Shown: positions 1 through 8,497, numbered from the stretch's first letter. The stretch: 64,000 nt of DNA from HXMU1420-13 sp965601825 (GCA_965601825.1 OZ271839.1:434001-498000), one strand, 5' to 3'. Numbers and translations are program-made. Notes: generated by a model from the letters alone, not told the origin.

Positions 1-115
1 TAAACCAAGCGCTGCTTTCTTCACCCATTGTAACATCACCAATTATGTCTGCACTTTCGACGACAAAAGCGGTTGGGTGTATTTGTGGTGATTTTCCTAA
101 AAACTCTTTTACCAT
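1..115 (-). CDS. gamma-carbonic anhydrase-like hexapeptide protein (N-terminal part only)
   Basis: This is the first 38 codons of a minus-strand gene that runs off the left edge. The ATG is at 115-113. The visible protein contains IHPTAFV, then IIGDVTMGEESSAWF, which is the usual opening of the left-handed beta-helix gamma-carbonic anhydrase/YrdA/PaaY family: an HPTAF start followed by hexapeptide coils beginning I-G-D-V. Members are trimeric cytoplasmic proteins that bind a metal between subunits. Many have no proven carbonic anhydrase activity. The metal-binding histidines lie outside the window. Its start codon overlaps the 3' end of the DUF3667 gene by a few bases, so the two are probably cotranscribed. 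Confidence 0.75.
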   Translation of the reverse strand, partial: MVKEFLGKSPQIHPTAFVVESADIIGDVTMGEESSAWF

Positions 116-876
116 TCGAAAATATCTAATACGGTGAACACATAAATTGCAACAAGACCTACCATTGTAATGATATATAATGTCATAAGCAGAAATGACT
201 TCGAAATCGACTTAATCCAACTTTCCTGATACAGTTTTTTAAGATTAAATACTATGTAAAGGAATGTGCCAAACTGCGCGGGAAAACTAATTATTGTTGC
301 TATAATTTCAATCCATCTTCCTGAAAATGAATTATTCAACCATATGGTAAATAATTCAATCATTAATAATACAAACCAAATTGAGTGAATATGAAATGAG
401 AGAATTAAATGCTCGACATAAAACTGCTTTCTTTTTCGATAAATCAACTTTGTGAAAAAGGCGAATACAGGAACCAGAAAAAAAAGTGAGTATTGAATTA
501 TCTCTGCAATATTTCCTATTGAATCATCTTCAAATCCAAAGTTGATAAAGAAGATTTGGTTGGTATCAACCAGTTGCACTAACAAGAAATACACAATACT
601 TATAGACAGATATATACGAAGTGGCGGTAGATAGCTCGCCCTTTTCCCCTCTATGTAATCACTTGTTACTTTACCGGGACGTAGAAATAAATCTCTTACT
701 GTTTTAAACCAACGACTATCAATATTAAATAGCGTTTCTACAGCATCTGTTAAGAAAACTCGAAGAGGTTGTTTTGTAGCCTGTGCTTTTTGACCACAAT
801 TAGCACAATACTTTTCAACTGTTGTAGATCCACAGTTCAGGCAGGTTTTGGAAATGATCTTATCCTCGGTCTCCAT
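109..876 (-). CDS. DUF3667 family membrane protein with N-terminal zinc ribbon
   Basis: About 255 residues. The N-terminus has a four-cysteine ribbon (C12, C15, C24, C27, spaced CxxC...CxxC) typical of DUF3667 proteins of Bacteroidota and relatives. Around five hydrophobic segments follow and would span the inner membrane, after a motif (LPPLRIYLSIS) typical of the family. The function of the family is unknown. I start it at the ATG at 876. A GTG two codons upstream is also open but less likely. It is separated from the DsbA-like gene by a terminator, and its 3' end overlaps the next gene, so it probably heads its own short operon. The family assignment is from memory of the motif order. Confidence 0.8.
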   Translation of the reverse strand: METEDKIISKTCLNCGSTTVEKYCANCGQKAQATKQPLRVFLTDAVETLFNIDSRWFKTVRDLFLRPGKVTSDYIEGKRASYLPPLRIYLSISIVYFLLVQLVDTNQIFFINFGFEDDSIGNIAEIIQYSLFFLVPVFAFFTKLIYRKRKQFYVEHLILSFHIHSIWFVLLMIELFTIWLNNSFSGRWIEIIATIISFPAQFGTFLYIVFNLKKLYQESWIKSISKSFLLMTLYIITMVGLVAIYVFTVLDIFEW

Positions 877-887
877 AACCACAAAAT

Positions 888-924
888 AAAAAAGGTTTCG
901 ATCACTACAACCGAAACCTTTTTT
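888..924. terminator. bidirectional-looking intrinsic terminator
   Basis: A perfect 13-bp stem (888-900 with 912-924) surrounds an 11-nt loop. The stem starts with an A-run and ends with a T-run, so it can work in either direction. It lies just beyond the stop codon of the minus-strand DsbA-like gene and before the DUF3667 start. It most likely ends the cysteine desulfurase-DsbA transcript. Confidence 0.8.
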
Positions 925-942
925 CGAAAATCTAAATAGTTT

Positions 943-1554
943 TTAGTCCATATAGCTTTCTACCAGCTCTTTGAACAATGGATAACTTCCCGGGTTCTCT
1001 TCAATTTTATCTCCATTTATATAGAAAGTAGGTGTTGAATTTACTCCGAGATCCATTCCTTCTCTTCGATCAGCTATAACAATTCTGTTTATATCTGCAG
1101 AATTGATATCAAACCTGAATTTTTCCATATCTAATTCTAAAGACTCAGCATAGGAGATGAAAATGGCTTCTGCATTCCCTCTACTCCACTGTTCTTGACC
1201 TGCAAAAATGAGTTCGTGCATTTCAGCAAACTTACCTTGTGCTTTTGCGGCTTCTGCTGTTCTTGCTGCAAGGTGAGAATAAGATTGATTATTCAATGGA
1301 AAGTGTTTTGGAACTATATTTACATCATTCCCATAATCTTGCTTCAATTGTTTCATAAAGGAGTGATAGTAAGCACAAGCAGGGCATTGGTAACTACTAT
1401 ATTTGTAAATGGTAACTTTTGCTTCAACTGCAACTTCGCTTGTTCCTGCAGCAATTTGTGTTGCAGCTGAAGTCTCTGAAGATGATTTATCTGCATTTTC
1501 ACAAGCTGTTGTAATTAGTACTCCAGCCAAAAGAAATAATAAAAACTTGTTCAT
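943..1554 (-). CDS. DsbA/thioredoxin-4 family lipoprotein
   Basis: 203 residues. The N-terminus is a lipoprotein signal with a lipobox ending in TTAC (C18), so the protein should be anchored in the periplasm. A thioredoxin-like domain follows, with the redox motif CPAC at 57-60 and the cis-proline loop STPT near residue 175. The helical insertion with the HLAARTAEAA-like stretch is characteristic of DsbA/thioredoxin_4 proteins. Expected role: thiol-disulfide exchange in envelope proteins. Whether it oxidises or isomerises cannot be read from sequence. It starts 15 nt after the cysteine desulfurase stop on the same strand, so the two are probably cotranscribed. That pairing need not be functional. 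Confidence 0.88.
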   Translation of the reverse strand: MNKFLLFLLAGVLITTACENADKSSSETSAATQIAAGTSEVAVEAKVTIYKYSSYQCPACAYYHSFMKQLKQDYGNDVNIVPKHFPLNNQSYSHLAARTAEAAKAQGKFAEMHELIFAGQEQWSRGNAEAIFISYAESLELDMEKFRFDINSADINRIVIADRREGMDLGVNSTPTFYINGDKIEENPGSYPLFKELVESYMD

Positions 1555-1569
1555 TGATTTTAATTTGGT

Positions 1570-2727
1570 TTAAGATTCTACCGTCCGGTGAACCTTGCTA
1601 AAATGACGATTTAAGATAATGTCTATTTTTTCAATTATCTCGGGTATCTGATGTTCTTTTACATCCGTTCCAAAGGATAGTCGCACAAATTCTCTAGCTT
1701 CTTCGTCGGTTCTTCCAATGGCTTTCATTGTACGATTTGGTTTTTCAGACCCAACCTGACATGCACTACCAGTTGAAATTGCCAACTCGGCCTGGCTGCA
1801 TTCAAGCATAAAAAACTGCCCTTCTAGACCCGGAAAACGTATTCCTAGAATATAAGGTGATTGATCTTTCTCGCTTCCTTCAATGACGATTTCATATCCG
1901 GTTTTCTTTAATTCTGAAATTAACCGGGATCGCATATCAGAAAGTCGTTCAAATTCGGATTCTTGGGTTGAAACTATTTGTTTAGCCGCTGCTGCGAAAG
2001 CCGCAATTCCCGGAGTATTTGCTGTTCCAAATCGAAGTGATTTTCTCTGTCCCGGGTCATCCAATAATGGTTGCCAATGTGTTTCCGGGTTCATCCAAAT
2101 CGCAGCAACACCTTTAGGACCATAAATTTTATGTGCTGAAATTGAAATGGCATCAATATTAAGAGACTGAACATCAAAAGGAATTTTCCCGAAGCTCTGA
2201 ACACAATCAGAATGAAATCGAATATTGAAAGGTGCAATAATTTTTGAGATTTCCTCTAATGGCTGAATGGTTCCAAGCTCAGAATTAATATGCTGAATAC
2301 TAACCAATGCCGTTTTATCAGAAACTAATGCTTGAAGATGATCCAGTTTTACAACACCTTGTTCATCAACGTCTACCCAATCAATTTGATATCCTTCCTT
2401 GGCCAATAAATCCAACACATTAAGTACTGAAGAATGCTCAATTCTTGATGATATGATTTGCTTTCTATCATCCCCTCTGCCATCAACCAGAGCTAGTAAG
2501 GCTAAGAAATTCGATTCAGTTGCGCCCGATGTAAAAGTGAGTCCTCGTGGTACACCATTAAACACTTCAGCAATTACTTTAGCTGATGCGCCAATAATTT
2601 GCTTCGCTGACGACCCTGCATCATGTAAGCTGCTGGCATTCCCATAATACCGGGATGCAACCTGGGTATACACACCCAATACCTGAGGATGAATAGGAGT
2701 AGTTGCTGCAAAATCTAAATAGATCAT
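1570..2727 (-). CDS. cysteine desulfurase (NifS/IscS-like)
   Basis: 385 residues, normal length for the class V aminotransferase family. Visible landmarks are the N-terminal YLDFAATTP, TSGATESNF (67-74), the histidine of RIEHSS, the PLP lysine in SAHK (K200) and the catalytic cysteine loop STGSACQVG (C323). The reaction is removal of sulfur from cysteine as enzyme persulfide, for Fe-S cluster or thiolation pathways. It is transcribed divergently from nadC-nadA across about 80 bp. In Bacillus subtilis a dedicated NifS gene is likewise divergent from the nad operon and serves the Fe-S enzyme NadA, so the same role is a reasonable inference here. No IscU or SufU scaffold is adjacent. Confidence 0.92.
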   Translation of the reverse strand: MIYLDFAATTPIHPQVLGVYTQVASRYYGNASSLHDAGSSAKQIIGASAKVIAEVFNGVPRGLTFTSGATESNFLALLALVDGRGDDRKQIISSRIEHSSVLNVLDLLAKEGYQIDWVDVDEQGVVKLDHLQALVSDKTALVSIQHINSELGTIQPLEEISKIIAPFNIRFHSDCVQSFGKIPFDVQSLNIDAISISAHKIYGPKGVAAIWMNPETHWQPLLDDPGQRKSLRFGTANTPGIAAFAAAAKQIVSTQESEFERLSDMRSRLISELKKTGYEIVIEGSEKDQSPYILGIRFPGLEGQFFMLECSQAELAISTGSACQVGSEKPNRTMKAIGRTDEEAREFVRLSFGTDVKEHQIPEIIEKIDIILNRHFSKVHRTVES

Positions 2728-2807
2728 TTTTCTCGTTCTTATTGGGGAAATCCGGTATCTTTAGCGCCCTAAAAATAAAAAAACCAACTCTCTAATTCAT
2801 TCATTTC
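2728..2807. promoter_or_regulatory. divergent promoter region between cysteine desulfurase and nadC
   Basis: The 80-bp gap must hold the promoters for both divergent units. On the plus strand, TATCTTTA (2756-2763) resembles the Bacteroidota -7 element TAnnTTTG with one mismatch. I could not find a convincing -33 box or a clear operator palindrome. A shared regulator is possible but not shown. Confidence 0.35.
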
Positions 2808-3641
2808 GTGCAAACTCATCTGTTTAAACAAGTTGTAGAAAATGCATTACTCGAAGACCTTGGTATGGGTGATATTACCACCAGTTCCATCTTCTCAGAT
2901 TCCGACATTGCGAGCGGGACTTTCTTAAGCAAAGCTCCCGGAGTTTTAGCAGGAATGGAAGTTCTTGAGCTTGTTTATTCCTTTTTTGAACTGGATGTGA
3001 AAGTCAATTTGCTTAAAAATGATGGTGATCGAGTTATAAAAGGTGAGATCATTGCTGAAGTTGAAGGACCTGTAACAAGTTTACTAAGCGGTGAACGTGT
3101 GATTTTGAATCTGCTTCAACATATGAGTGGAATCGCAACCAGCACGAACGAATTAGTAAGGTTACTTGATGATTCTTCCATCGATATAGTGGATACACGA
3201 AAAACATTGCCTGGTTTACGTGGACTTCAGAAATATGCGGTAAAATGTGGTGGTGGGAAAAATCATCGCTTTCGTTTAGATGATGGGGTTATGATTAAAG
3301 ACAATCACATAAAAGCAGCAGGTGGTATTAAGAAAGCGGTCGAACTAGCCAGGCAAAATGCCGGACATATGGTTTCTATAGAAGTAGAAACGGAGACAAG
3401 TGAGCAAGTGTTAGAAGCGGTCGATGCAGGAGCTAATGTGATCATGTTAGATAATAGAAGCCCGGAAGAGATACGAGAACTTGTAAAAATCATCCCGGAT
3501 CATATATTAGCAGAGGTATCGGGAGGGATAACACCAAACAACATTGCACGTTACCGAGGGTGTGGAGCAGATATAATTTCAGCAGGATGGATAACCCACT
3601 CTGTGAAAGCACTGGACATCAGTTTTAACCTGAAAATTTGA
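2808..3641 (+). CDS. nadC: nicotinate-nucleotide pyrophosphorylase (carboxylating), quinolinate phosphoribosyltransferase
   Basis: 277 residues, standard length. The enzyme converts quinolinate plus PRPP to nicotinate mononucleotide, CO2 and PPi in cytoplasmic de novo NAD synthesis. Family landmarks are EDLGMGDITT (16-25), LNLLQHMSGIAT (100-111), DTRKT (129-133), CGGGKNHR (147-154), MIKDNH (162-167), IEVE (191-194) and MLDN (213-216), all intact. The start is taken as GTG at 2808 because it gives the usual short N-terminus before the first helix and no in-frame ATG is close. nadA follows after 69 nt on the same strand, so they are likely one unit. nadB, which would make iminoaspartate, is not in the window. 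Confidence 0.95.
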   Translation: MQTHLFKQVVENALLEDLGMGDITTSSIFSDSDIASGTFLSKAPGVLAGMEVLELVYSFFELDVKVNLLKNDGDRVIKGEIIAEVEGPVTSLLSGERVILNLLQHMSGIATSTNELVRLLDDSSIDIVDTRKTLPGLRGLQKYAVKCGGGKNHRFRLDDGVMIKDNHIKAAGGIKKAVELARQNAGHMVSIEVETETSEQVLEAVDAGANVIMLDNRSPEEIRELVKIIPDHILAEVSGGITPNNIARYRGCGADIISAGWITHSVKALDISFNLKI

Positions 3642-3710
3642 ACAATCAGCCATTAACTCACTAAATCACTTTTTTTACTATTTTATTTGTTGATTTCCTT
3701 TTTGTGATTA

Positions 3711-4838
3711 GTGACCAATTATTTTGATATGGACGTTTTAGAATTATTAGAAATAGAATCAGAGGTTAGTCTTCCAAAACGATATGCGGAAATGTCGGTG
3801 GAAGAAATGGAAACCCGAATGAGAGAAATAAAAGCTCATTTCGGAAAAAGACTATTTATACCAGGTCATCATTACCAAAAAGATGAGGTGATTCAATTTG
3901 CGGATGCTCGCGGTGATTCATTGAAATTGGCACAAATCTGTGCAGAAATGCCGGAGGCTGAATACATCGCTTTCTGTGGAGTACATTTCATGGCTGAAAC
4001 TGCCGATATGTTGACCAAGCCTAATCAAAAAGTAATTCTTCCAGATTTACGCGCCGGTTGCTCAATGGCAGATATGGCAGATATTGATCAAACAGAAGCT
4101 GGTTGGAAGAAAATGCAGGAAATTTGGGGTGATACTATTTTGCCACTCACTTATGTGAATTCATCCGCTGCCATAAAAGGATTTGTTGGAAAATATGGTG
4201 GTGCTTGTGTGACTTCGGGAAATGTTGAGAAAATGCTGACGTGGGCTTTCGATCAAAAAGAACGAATTCTATTTTTACCTGATCAGCACCTTGGAAGAAA
4301 TACTGCTTATAAGCTCGGTATTCCACTTGAGCAAATGGCCGTTTATGCTCCATTGACTGAAAGTTTTGAATACGAAGGCGAGTGGGAAGATGTGAAAGTT
4401 ATATTATGGAAAGGTCACTGTTCGGTTCATGAGAAATTTAATGTTCAGCACATCGAGAATCTTCGAAAGAAAGATCCTGAAATGAACATCATCGTTCACC
4501 CGGAATGTACGTTCGATGTTGTTCAGGCTTCAGATTATGCGGGTTCAACGAATTATATTATAAACACGATAAAAGATGCTCCGGCCGGATCAAAATGGGC
4601 GATTGGAACCGAGATGAACCTTGTAAATCGTATCATTGATGAGTACCCGGATAAAGAAATCGTTTCTCTGAATCCATTTATGTGTCCATGTCTGACGATG
4701 AACCGAATTGATTTACCCCATTTACTTTGGAGCCTGGAAAAGTTGGAAGCCGGTGAAGTAGTTAATCAAATCACTGTTCCAGAAGACATCACCAAATATG
4801 CGGTTCTTTCTCTAGAAAGGATGTTGGAGAGAAGCTAG
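3711..4838 (+). CDS. nadA: quinolinate synthase A
   Basis: 375 residues, the longer Bacillus-type NadA. It condenses iminoaspartate with dihydroxyacetone phosphate to quinolinate using a [4Fe-4S] cluster. Candidate cluster ligands are C117 in AGCSMAD, C237 in GHCSVHE and C327 in the CPC motif. This spacing matches what I recall for B. subtilis NadA, shifted by seven residues. Other family blocks are PGHHYQKDE, YVNSSAAIK, LPDQHLGRN and HPECTFDVV. The start is either GTG at 3711 or ATG at 3729 (residue 7). Neither has a convincing ribosome binding site. It follows nadC and depends on an Fe-S supply, which the divergent cysteine desulfurase may provide. Confidence 0.95.
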   Translation: MTNYFDMDVLELLEIESEVSLPKRYAEMSVEEMETRMREIKAHFGKRLFIPGHHYQKDEVIQFADARGDSLKLAQICAEMPEAEYIAFCGVHFMAETADMLTKPNQKVILPDLRAGCSMADMADIDQTEAGWKKMQEIWGDTILPLTYVNSSAAIKGFVGKYGGACVTSGNVEKMLTWAFDQKERILFLPDQHLGRNTAYKLGIPLEQMAVYAPLTESFEYEGEWEDVKVILWKGHCSVHEKFNVQHIENLRKKDPEMNIIVHPECTFDVVQASDYAGSTNYIINTIKDAPAGSKWAIGTEMNLVNRIIDEYPDKEIVSLNPFMCPCLTMNRIDLPHLLWSLEKLEAGEVVNQITVPEDITKYAVLSLERMLERS

Positions 4839-4972
4839 TAGAAAAGCCGAAGCTCAATCGTGGGTGAATCTACATTTCTTGAGGTGGTTTTTGGTACTGG
4901 CGCCTGCACTGATGAAGATCAGTGTCCACACAAAAGTACGAATAGAGAATACAGTGTCACTTATTACAAAAC

Positions 4973-5003
4973 TGATCCATCGGCAGTAGCCTCAGAATAA
5001 CTG
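4973..5003. repeat. short dispersed repeat, also present near 52.73 kb
   Basis: The string around 4981-4991 (cggcagtagcc followed by tcagaataac) recurs at 52739-52791. There the two halves are separated by 32 extra bases. The copy sits in the 294-bp gap between nadA and the next gene (4839-5132), where I see no other feature. The sequence type (a tag ending in tcagaatgac or tcaggatgac) also appears at 14741-14754 and resembles intergenic repeats of this bacterial group. Confidence 0.5.
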
Positions 5004-5132
5004 CTCTAACTGTTTGCCACCTTAGTTATCTCAATTACATCATGCCAGGGTAAAACTTGCTTTGTGCTGACTATAGATTCGATCGATTCTGAGTTATTTA
5101 TTATACTGTACATAAGTCAAAGTGAGGGTACA

Positions 5133-5747
5133 ATGAATGAACAGGGAAATGAAATCGAGACCAACAATCAGCGAATGCAATCATTTGCTCGTTTCTTTAA
5201 AGGTTATATGGGTTCTGCACCCATGATTGCAGCTGCTTTACCGATACCTATTACAGCAGGTAAAATCATCCCTACTTTTGCTGAACAAACCGGATATTTG
5301 ACAACTTATACGTCGATGTTTTGTTTTTTAATGGTTGCTTTGGTGTTTTATCGTCGCCATAGATTGGGTAGCTACCTTAAACCAGAAGAATGGGACAAAA
5401 GAAGCCGGTTATATGGCAGATTTTTAGTTTCATGGTTACCCTTTTTCCTCGTCATTTTAACTTTATTCTCTATTGGTACTTATCATATTACTCTAAATGA
5501 TAGTATTGAACTTCTCTTAGAAAGCGACCAATATGAACCGTCTACAATACTAGAAATGGCCACAATTCGAGAGCTCAGTTTAACAACTCAGGCCAAATTG
5601 ATGATATCATATATTGGAATTTTTTTGGCTTCAACCTTAGCATTCGCACTTATGGCAGTAAGAGAGTACATGCAAAATATATTGCAGTTGAGTGAAATTG
5701 AAATGGTGAAAAGATCTGCAGATCCATTTTCAGAAAAGAGTGATTAA
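5133..5747 (+). CDS. hypothetical inner-membrane protein
   Basis: About 204 residues, no family recognised. I start it at the ATG at 5133, preceded by GAGGGT at a workable distance. The frame stays open upstream to 5064 but that part does not look coding. The N-terminal 30 residues are polar. About four hydrophobic segments follow: around APMIAAALPIPITAGKIIP, TSMFCFLMVALVFY, FLVSWLPFFLVILTLFSI and LMISYIGIFLASTLAFALMA. A conserved-looking charged loop (EEWDKRSR) joins the second and third. It is followed 75 nt later by another small membrane protein, but nothing ties either to a process. Confidence 0.6.
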   Translation: MNEQGNEIETNNQRMQSFARFFKGYMGSAPMIAAALPIPITAGKIIPTFAEQTGYLTTYTSMFCFLMVALVFYRRHRLGSYLKPEEWDKRSRLYGRFLVSWLPFFLVILTLFSIGTYHITLNDSIELLLESDQYEPSTILEMATIRELSLTTQAKLMISYIGIFLASTLAFALMAVREYMQNILQLSEIEMVKRSADPFSEKSD

Positions 5748-5822
5748 TTCGAGATCATAACATGAATACCACCATTGGAACCTGGTGATAATCTTGAAGT
5801 AAACTAATTGAATTAGATACCT

Positions 5823-6254
5823 ATGAAATCAATCTTATTTTCTTTGCTTTGGGTAATTATCGGCGGACTGCATGCCTATTTTATTGCCTTGACTGTGGTC
5901 GCTTTTAATCTATTCTCTTGGGATCCTAATCTGGATACTCAAAAAATAGTTTTTACCCTTAGTGCTGCGGTTAGTTCGCTAATCATCACTTTTCTTGCAA
6001 AGTGGATTAAGGAAATACCACCCGTCATAGTCTCTCTAATTGTTTCAATACTATTGTTCGTTCTTGGAATCTATAGCTTCATCGATTTTCAACTGGAAGA
6101 AGTTGGGACTGGTTTTTTCGCTCGAAGAGTTTTGAGTCCACTTTGGTTCCACTTATTCATTTCATTCTTATTCATATATCCAATCATTTCCTGGCGGATT
6201 TATTCTTATAAGATTTTTCAGGAATGGAGGGAATCGAGGAAAATTAATCAGTAG
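5823..6254 (+). CDS. hypothetical four-helix membrane protein
   Basis: 143 residues from an ATG at 5823. Four hydrophobic stretches (about residues 3-27, 42-62, 67-90 and 105-125) with short loops indicate a small polytopic inner-membrane protein. The C-terminus is short and positively charged. No family recognised. It lies downstream of another hypothetical membrane gene and just before a repeat block that probably marks the end of the transcription unit. Confidence 0.6.
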   Translation: MKSILFSLLWVIIGGLHAYFIALTVVAFNLFSWDPNLDTQKIVFTLSAAVSSLIITFLAKWIKEIPPVIVSLIVSILLFVLGIYSFIDFQLEEVGTGFFARRVLSPLWFHLFISFLFIYPIISWRIYSYKIFQEWRESRKINQ

Positions 6255-6281
6255 AATAAATTGGATTTCTAGGAACAACGT

Positions 6282-6524
6282 ACTTTTGGCTTGAACCAAA
6301 AGTGCCAAAAATTCAAGGCCTTAGAATCGGCATTAAAATGGTGAGCGGGATAGTGTATCCAACAATTCCTTGTCCGCTTTAGCGGAGAATAAATCCGCAC
6401 CGGATGAAAAGTAAATTTGACCTTCCTTTTTAAGGACCTTCGGATTTATTCAAAGGAAATGTTGATGAACCCGTGAAGCATTTTCAGCCGGGAGTTTTTG
6501 GTTCTTTTGTCGGCACAAAAGAAC
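6282..6524. repeat. composite palindromic repeat block, MITE- or REP-like
   Basis: The gap 6255-6534 is full of inverted repeats. At the left end, 6282-6289 pairs with 6296-6303 (acttttgg/ccaaaagt). At the right end, 6501-6510 pairs perfectly with 6515-6524 (gttcttttgt/acaaaagaac, 4-nt loop). Between them an 11-bp inverted repeat (6387-6397 with 6441-6451, gaataaatccg/cggatttattc) encloses about 43 nt, and tccgctttagcgga is a small palindrome. A second copy of the right-end motif lies at 20541-20568. No ORF is seen inside. The end motifs resemble dispersed repeats I associate with Bacteroidota genomes. Confidence 0.6.
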
Positions 6525-6534
6525 AGGGGAAATA

Positions 6535-7449
6535 CTAATTCACCGTCCGATACTCTCTCGGACTCTGCCCCGTCTTCGACTTAAACAAATTGCTGAAATG
6601 CTGCGGATATTCAAATCCTAGTTGATAGCCAATTTCACTAATCGAATCTTTCGAATTCAACAGTTTTGTTTTAGCCTTATCAATCAAGAATAAATGAATA
6701 TGTTCTTGTGCTGATTTACCGGTTTCTTTTTTCAGTAAATCACTCAAATAGTTTGATGACAAATTGAGCTCTCTAGCACAAAAATTCACTGTAGGAATTC
6801 CGAGTTCCAAAACTTTATCTGTATGATAATATTCCTTGAGTAATCGCTCGAATTTTGACACAACATCTGTATTCAAATTGGTACGCGTGTAGAATTGCCT
6901 ATCATAAAACCGTAGGCAGTAATCGAGCAATAATTCCAGGTTCGCAATGATCAAATGCTGAGAATGCCGATCCAGATTCTGACTATATTCTTTGATGATT
7001 TTATCCCGAAGCTCGAAAATGGTCTGTTTCTCCTCATCAGAAAGATGCAGTGCTTCGTTCACATCATAACTGAAGAAAGAATACTGATCGATTTTCTCTC
7101 CAAGATTTGACATTCGGATTAAGTCAGGATGGAAGGATAAAAACCAACTCTTATTATCTTCAAAGCTATCTTCATGTTGATCATCAAACTCCATTACCTG
7201 ACCGGGAGAAATGAAAACTAATGTCCCATCTTCGTAGTCATAGGAGTTCTTTCCATAACCCAAGGTTCCGCATCCAAGATCCTTGAATATGATCTGATAC
7301 AGGTTGAACACCACCTTTACATCCTCATATTCAGAAATATTTTTAATCTCATCGGCTCTTATTATTGAAATTAATGGATGCTTAGGCGTATCCAAGCCCA
7401 ACGATAAATGGGCTTGGGTTATGGAATTGACTTCAAACGTATCAGACAT
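6535..7449 (-). CDS. AraC-family transcriptional regulator
   Basis: About 304 residues. The N-terminal two thirds look like the cupin-type sensing domain (GCGTLGYGKNSYDYEDGTLVFISPGQ). The last 100 residues form the double helix-turn-helix AraC domain: NLSSNYLSDLLKKETGKS for the first HTH, and SISEIGYQLGFEYPQHFSNLFK then GQSPREYR for the second and its signature. I use the ATG at 7449; a TTG three codons earlier is also open. It starts 14 nt after the SDR stop codon on the same strand, so it is very likely cotranscribed with it and may control that operon. The ligand is unknown. Confidence 0.9.
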   Translation of the reverse strand: MSDTFEVNSITQAHLSLGLDTPKHPLISIIRADEIKNISEYEDVKVVFNLYQIIFKDLGCGTLGYGKNSYDYEDGTLVFISPGQVMEFDDQHEDSFEDNKSWFLSFHPDLIRMSNLGEKIDQYSFFSYDVNEALHLSDEEKQTIFELRDKIIKEYSQNLDRHSQHLIIANLELLLDYCLRFYDRQFYTRTNLNTDVVSKFERLLKEYYHTDKVLELGIPTVNFCARELNLSSNYLSDLLKKETGKSAQEHIHLFLIDKAKTKLLNSKDSISEIGYQLGFEYPQHFSNLFKSKTGQSPREYRTVN

Positions 7450-7463
7450 AATTCTCAATATTC

Positions 7464-8282
7464 TTATTGAAACTGACTTTTCAAAATTCGATCAAACATA
7501 CGATCGCCGAAATACTTTCTAATAAACAACATCGGTTTTGCAAATGCCCCGGCTACATACCTGGTTTTTGGTTTATTCGTATGAACTGCTTTGTCGATCA
7601 GGTTAGTGATTACTCTTGGATGTGATAACTGACCTTTTTCGTCTATCTCTTTAAGCGATGCTAAGATTTTTTGGAGTGCATCAGCATATGGACCATTTTC
7701 TTTATCACCTTGAAGATTTTGTTCAAATACATCCCCGAATTCTGTAGCTATTCCACCCGGCTCAATTACAACCACATTTATTCCAAACGGTTCTAATTCC
7801 AATCTCATACAATCACTCATTCCTTCAAGTGCATGTTTAGTCGCGTGGTACCAGGCTCCCATAGGGGTGTAAATTTTACCACCTACTGAAGAGATATTTA
7901 TAATGGTTCCTGATTTGGCTTCACGCATAAATGGAATCACCTTTTGAGTCAGACTGGCTAGTCCAAAAATGTTTACTTCGAACTGTCTTCTAGCCATATC
8001 AATAGGTACATCTTCTACTGTTCCATAGACCGCATAACCTGCATTATTGATTAAAACATCAATCCTGCCTTCCGCTTTGATTACTTCATTCACGGCACTT
8101 TGTATTTGCTCTTCATCCGTGATATCAAGTGCAATTGATTTACCTCCGGCTGCCTCTATATCAACCATTTTTTCAACTCTTCGAGCCATTCCATACACTT
8201 TATGGCCTTTCTTTAATAAATGCAGTGCAAAATCTTTTCCTAACCCTGATGATGCCCCAGTTACTATAATTACTTTACTCAT
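7464..8282 (-). CDS. SDR-family NAD(P)-dependent oxidoreductase
   Basis: 272 residues, classical short-chain dehydrogenase. The nucleotide-binding TGASSGLG is at 8-15, NNAG at 79-82, N104 is the structural/catalytic asparagine, and the serine (131-132), Y145 and K149 (YHATK) complete the tetrad. The two arginines after the second beta strand (ARR, about 33-35) favour NADPH. The substrate cannot be read; the C-terminal extension is like that of the retinol dehydrogenase-like or 17-beta-HSD-like SDRs common in bacteria. It is the first gene of a two-gene operon with the AraC regulator. Confidence 0.92.
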   Translation of the reverse strand: MSKVIIVTGASSGLGKDFALHLLKKGHKVYGMARRVEKMVDIEAAGGKSIALDITDEEQIQSAVNEVIKAEGRIDVLINNAGYAVYGTVEDVPIDMARRQFEVNIFGLASLTQKVIPFMREAKSGTIINISSVGGKIYTPMGAWYHATKHALEGMSDCMRLELEPFGINVVVIEPGGIATEFGDVFEQNLQGDKENGPYADALQKILASLKEIDEKGQLSHPRVITNLIDKAVHTNKPKTRYVAGAFAKPMLFIRKYFGDRMFDRILKSQFQ

Positions 8283-8391
8283 TTTCTTGTTGTTTGATTG
8301 TTGAATTGATTTCTATCACCAATCTATTCAATGATTTCAATTCAAACGTAAAGATTTCCCCGAAAGACTAAAGGATATTACTGTAGAAGTT

Positions 8392-8497
8392 GTCATTCCG
8401 GACTTGATCCGGAATCTGTAAGGAGTGATTCGTTGATTTATAACTTGCCAAAACTAAGCTGTGATCCTCACAGATCCTGAATCGAGTTCAGGATGAC
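8392..8497. repeat. REP/BIME-like pair of inverted palindromes
   Basis: Two 27-nt units, 8392-8418 and 8471-8497, are imperfect inverted copies of each other and each is itself partly palindromic (ccggacttgatccgg; tcctgaatcgagttcagga). They are separated by 52 nt. The 339-bp gap 8283-8621 between divergent genes contains this element and, presumably, promoters for both sides that I could not pin down. Related sequence occurs near 47.0-47.1 kb. Confidence 0.65.

Noticed and set aside
1195..1470. Plus-strand ORF opposite the DsbA-like gene
   Set aside because: Cysteine-rich composition and complete overlap with a convincing minus-strand gene; a shadow.
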